Origin: Actinokineospora sp. NBRC 105648
Lineage (GTDB): Bacteria > Actinomycetota > Actinomycetes > Mycobacteriales > Pseudonocardiaceae
Length of the DNA stretch: 64,000 nucleotides
Direction: 5' to 3'
Assembly (NCBI RefSeq): GCF_030269645.1
Contig: NZ_BSTR01000005.1
Span: 56,503-120,502, forward strand
The notes beneath the pieces were generated by a model. The model ran no database searches. It was not told the DNA's origin and was given only the letters and a program-made list of their open reading frames with translations. Positions within the stretch are counted from its first letter, which is position 1; each line of letters opens with the position of its first letter. The position numbers were made by a program, and so were the translations under genes. This document shows positions 62,307 to 64,000 of this stretch, one piece after another.

Positions 62307-64000
62307 CTAACGGCCGTGCACCCGCATTCGCCAGAGGCCGAACCAGCCGACCACCGAGGCGGCCGCCGCCAGCACCAGCACCGGGGTGAGCAACTGCATG
62401 CCGAGGCTGCCCACGGCCAGCGCGATAGTCCAGATACCCAGCAGGAACAGGCCCAATACGAGCAGCCCGGCCCCCGCGCAGAACAGCGGCGCGCGGCGTA
62501 GCAACTCCTTGGGTTCCAGCCGGTTCACCCGGGGGATGGCCAGGTACGCCAGGCCACCCATGCCGACCACGGTGAGTAGCAAGGCGAGCGCGAACCACAC
62601 CAACAGCGGACTCGGTTCGGGCATTCCGGCGATCAGCAGGACAAATCCCCCAATCGCCAACCAACCAGAACAACGACGCAAAATCAGCCACAGCGAAATG
62701 CGCTCCGCCCGGCCGAACGCCGGCCCCCGCGCCACTCCCTCGGAACCGCGCTCGGCGGAGCCACGCGCGGCAGGGCGCTTGACGGATCTGCGCGGAGCGG
62801 CGTCCGGTCGCGCCGGAGCCGACCCGGCCATGACCGAACCGCGTTCGGCGACCTCCTGGACAGCCGCGCCCTCGCCATGACCGTGCCCGGCGGAACCGGC
62901 GGCCTGGTCGGCCTCGCGCGCGGCCCGCTTGGCCTTCCCCTTGCCCTTGGTGTGCGCCTTGGTCGAGTGCGACTTGACCTTGACCGGCACGGCGTTGCCC
63001 GGGATGTCTTTACCTGGGATGTCGCTGCTCGGGATGTCGTTACCCCGGATGTCACTGCTCGGGATGTCGCTGCCTGGGATATCGCTGCCTGGGATGTCGC
63101 TGCCTGACATGCCACTGCCCGGCTCGTCGTCGACCACGATCGGGATCGGCCTGGTGTCCCCCTTGCGGCTGCCCGCCGGGAAGCCGTCCACGGTCCCCTT
63201 GGACCGCTTGACCTTGCGCCGGGGCCGTTCGAGCGGGGGCACGGCGTCCTCGTCGAACCCACCGACCTCGACGACCTCGGGCACGGGGATGACCTCGGGC
63301 ACGGGCTGCGCCACCGGCTGGTCGCCGTAGATCCGCTGCCGCCACTCGGCCTCGACCGTCCACGGCGGAGCCGCCGTCGCCGTATCTTCCTCGGGCATCG
63401 TGGACACCTCCGCCACATCGGCGACGTCAGCCCCGGCCGTCCACGCAGGTCCGCCCGCAACGGGTGACGCCACGGACACCTCCTGCTCAGCCGACCGAAC
63501 CGACCCCGACTCGGCGGACACCGGACGCTCCACCGGTGGCCACGACTCAGACCGCGACCCGCCGTCGGCTTGCGGCACCCCAGCACCAGCGGTCGGCCCA
63601 CCGGACCGCCAAGCCCCCGCCGACCCACCACTCCCGTCGGCGTGCGGCACTCCAGCACCACCGGTCGGCCCGCCAGACCGCCACGCCCCCGCCCGACCCG
63701 CCGCAGACCCACCAGTCCCCTCGGCGTGCGGCACTCCAGCACCACCAGTCGGCCCGCCGGACCTCAGGGCCTCCGCCCGGCCAGCCTCGAACCCGCCACG
63801 CCCGTCGGCGCGCGGCGCCCCAGCACCACCAGTCGGCCCACCGGACCCCCACGCCCCCGCCCGGCCAGCCGCGGACCCACCAGTCCCCTCGGCGTGCGGC
63901 ACTCCAGCACCACCAGTCGGCCCGCCGGACCTCAGGGCCTCCGCCCGGCCAGCCTCGAACCCGCCACGCCCGTCGGCGCGCGGCGCCCCAGCACCACCAG
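62307..64000 (-). CDS. Repeat-rich membrane protein, N-terminus outside window
   Basis: At least 564 residues; the frame is open to the window edge. From the N-terminal side: tandem repeats SGGPTGGAGVPHAEGTGGSA with period 56 residues, an acidic/proline region (VPEVIPVPEVVEVGGFDEDA), short repeats GSDIPGSDIPSSDIRGNDIP, a Lys-rich patch (STKAHTKGKGKAKRAAREAD), and four membrane segments at the C-terminus (LAIGGFVLLIAGM, LLVWFALALLLTVVGMGGLA, LFCAGAGLLVLGLFLLGIW, LLTPVLVLAAAASVVGWFG). The long disordered part is probably cytosolic. Not recognised; function unknown. Confidence 0.75.
   Translation of the reverse strand, partial: GGAGAPRADGRGGFEAGRAEALRSGGPTGGAGVPHAEGTGGSAAGRAGAWGSGGPTGGAGAPRADGRGGFEAGRAEALRSGGPTGGAGVPHAEGTGGSAAGRAGAWRSGGPTGGAGVPHADGSGGSAGAWRSGGPTAGAGVPQADGGSRSESWPPVERPVSAESGSVRSAEQEVSVASPVAGGPAWTAGADVADVAEVSTMPEEDTATAAPPWTVEAEWRQRIYGDQPVAQPVPEVIPVPEVVEVGGFDEDAVPPLERPRRKVKRSKGTVDGFPAGSRKGDTRPIPIVVDDEPGSGMSGSDIPGSDIPGSDIPSSDIRGNDIPSSDIPGKDIPGNAVPVKVKSHSTKAHTKGKGKAKRAAREADQAAGSAGHGHGEGAAVQEVAERGSVMAGSAPARPDAAPRRSVKRPAARGSAERGSEGVARGPAFGRAERISLWLILRRCSGWLAIGGFVLLIAGMPEPSPLLVWFALALLLTVVGMGGLAYLAIPRVNRLEPKELLRRAPLFCAGAGLLVLGLFLLGIWTIALAVGSLGMQLLTPVLVLAAAASVVGWFGLWRMRVHGR
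63721..64000 (-). repeat. 168-bp direct coding repeat, continuing beyond window
   Basis: Bases 63721-63832 recur exactly at 63889-64000, a period of 168 bp (56 codons), so at least 1.7 units are present and more lie beyond the edge. A diverged shorter copy occurs at about 63580-63720. Perfect identity over 112 bp implies recent duplication. Confidence 0.85.

Noticed and set aside
61491..62501. Plus-strand frame rich in RRLRVARLRE over the PQ-rich membrane gene
   Set aside because: Antisense of the repeated PQ-rich tail; the periodic look is inherited from the real gene.

Overview
The window is about 64 kb of very GC-rich chromosome from a filamentous actinomycete. The best guess is Pseudonocardiaceae (an Actinokineospora- or Saccharothrix-like genus). 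This rests on gene content: a large NAD-dependent glutamate dehydrogenase, a DUF3558 lipoprotein, F420-type oxidoreductases, DUF6879 and NB-ARC/TPR genes, type II polyketide genes, many GTG starts and dense 4-bp ATGA/GTGA overlaps. The genus is an inference, not proven.

Layout. 1-16 kb is mostly housekeeping: NAD-GDH (partial), a giant low-complexity protein with a degenerate GGDEF-like domain, EttA, an SSB paralogue, a CopD/CtaG membrane protein, a lipoprotein and tRNA-Arg(TCT). Next to the tRNA lies a candidate toxin-antitoxin pair with a Doc/Fic toxin. 16.7-18.1 kb holds an AraC regulator convergent with a methyltransferase.

18.2-27.3 kb looks like the decaying remains of a type II polyketide/deoxysugar cluster. 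It holds a methyltransferase, C-terminal stubs of an aromatase/cyclase and of a SARP regulator joined head to head, a truncated and frameshifted KS-alpha, an MFS exporter, a sugar nucleotidyltransferase fused in frame to a dapC-like aminotransferase fragment with stop codons, a frameshifted NDP-hexose 3-dehydrase, an apparently intact KS-beta (chain length factor) and a cation/proton antiporter. Several independent deletion scars can be read directly.

27.6-37.0 kb is a candidate conflict/defence island made of two convergent operons that overlap tail to tail. The plus operon encodes a small protein, a DUF6879 protein, a PhyH-like oxygenase with a non-canonical iron site, and an NB-ARC/TPR STAND ATPase. 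The minus operon has four overlapping genes: two unknown proteins, a TPR protein and a CHAT (caspase-like) protease. 37-42 kb adds two secreted or membrane proteins and a two-gene module with a ParA/MinD-like membrane ATPase.

42-48 kb contains a KamB-like 16S rRNA A1408 methyltransferase without an antibiotic cluster in view, a secreted LPG-repeat protein, a STAS protein, a poorly coding 1.1-kb stretch, a Pr6Pr membrane protein, an F420-type oxidoreductase and a fatty acid desaturase. 48-58 kb has a trypsin-like protease, an SMP-30-like protein, a five-gene operon for acyl-CoA/lipid metabolism, a subtilisin-like protease and an acyl-CoA synthetase with a palindromic operator. 58-64 kb holds a PolA-like polymerase, a 45-bp-armed palindromic element, an FMN-dependent alpha-hydroxy acid oxidase, a PQ-rich membrane protein and a partial repeat-rich membrane protein that runs off the window.
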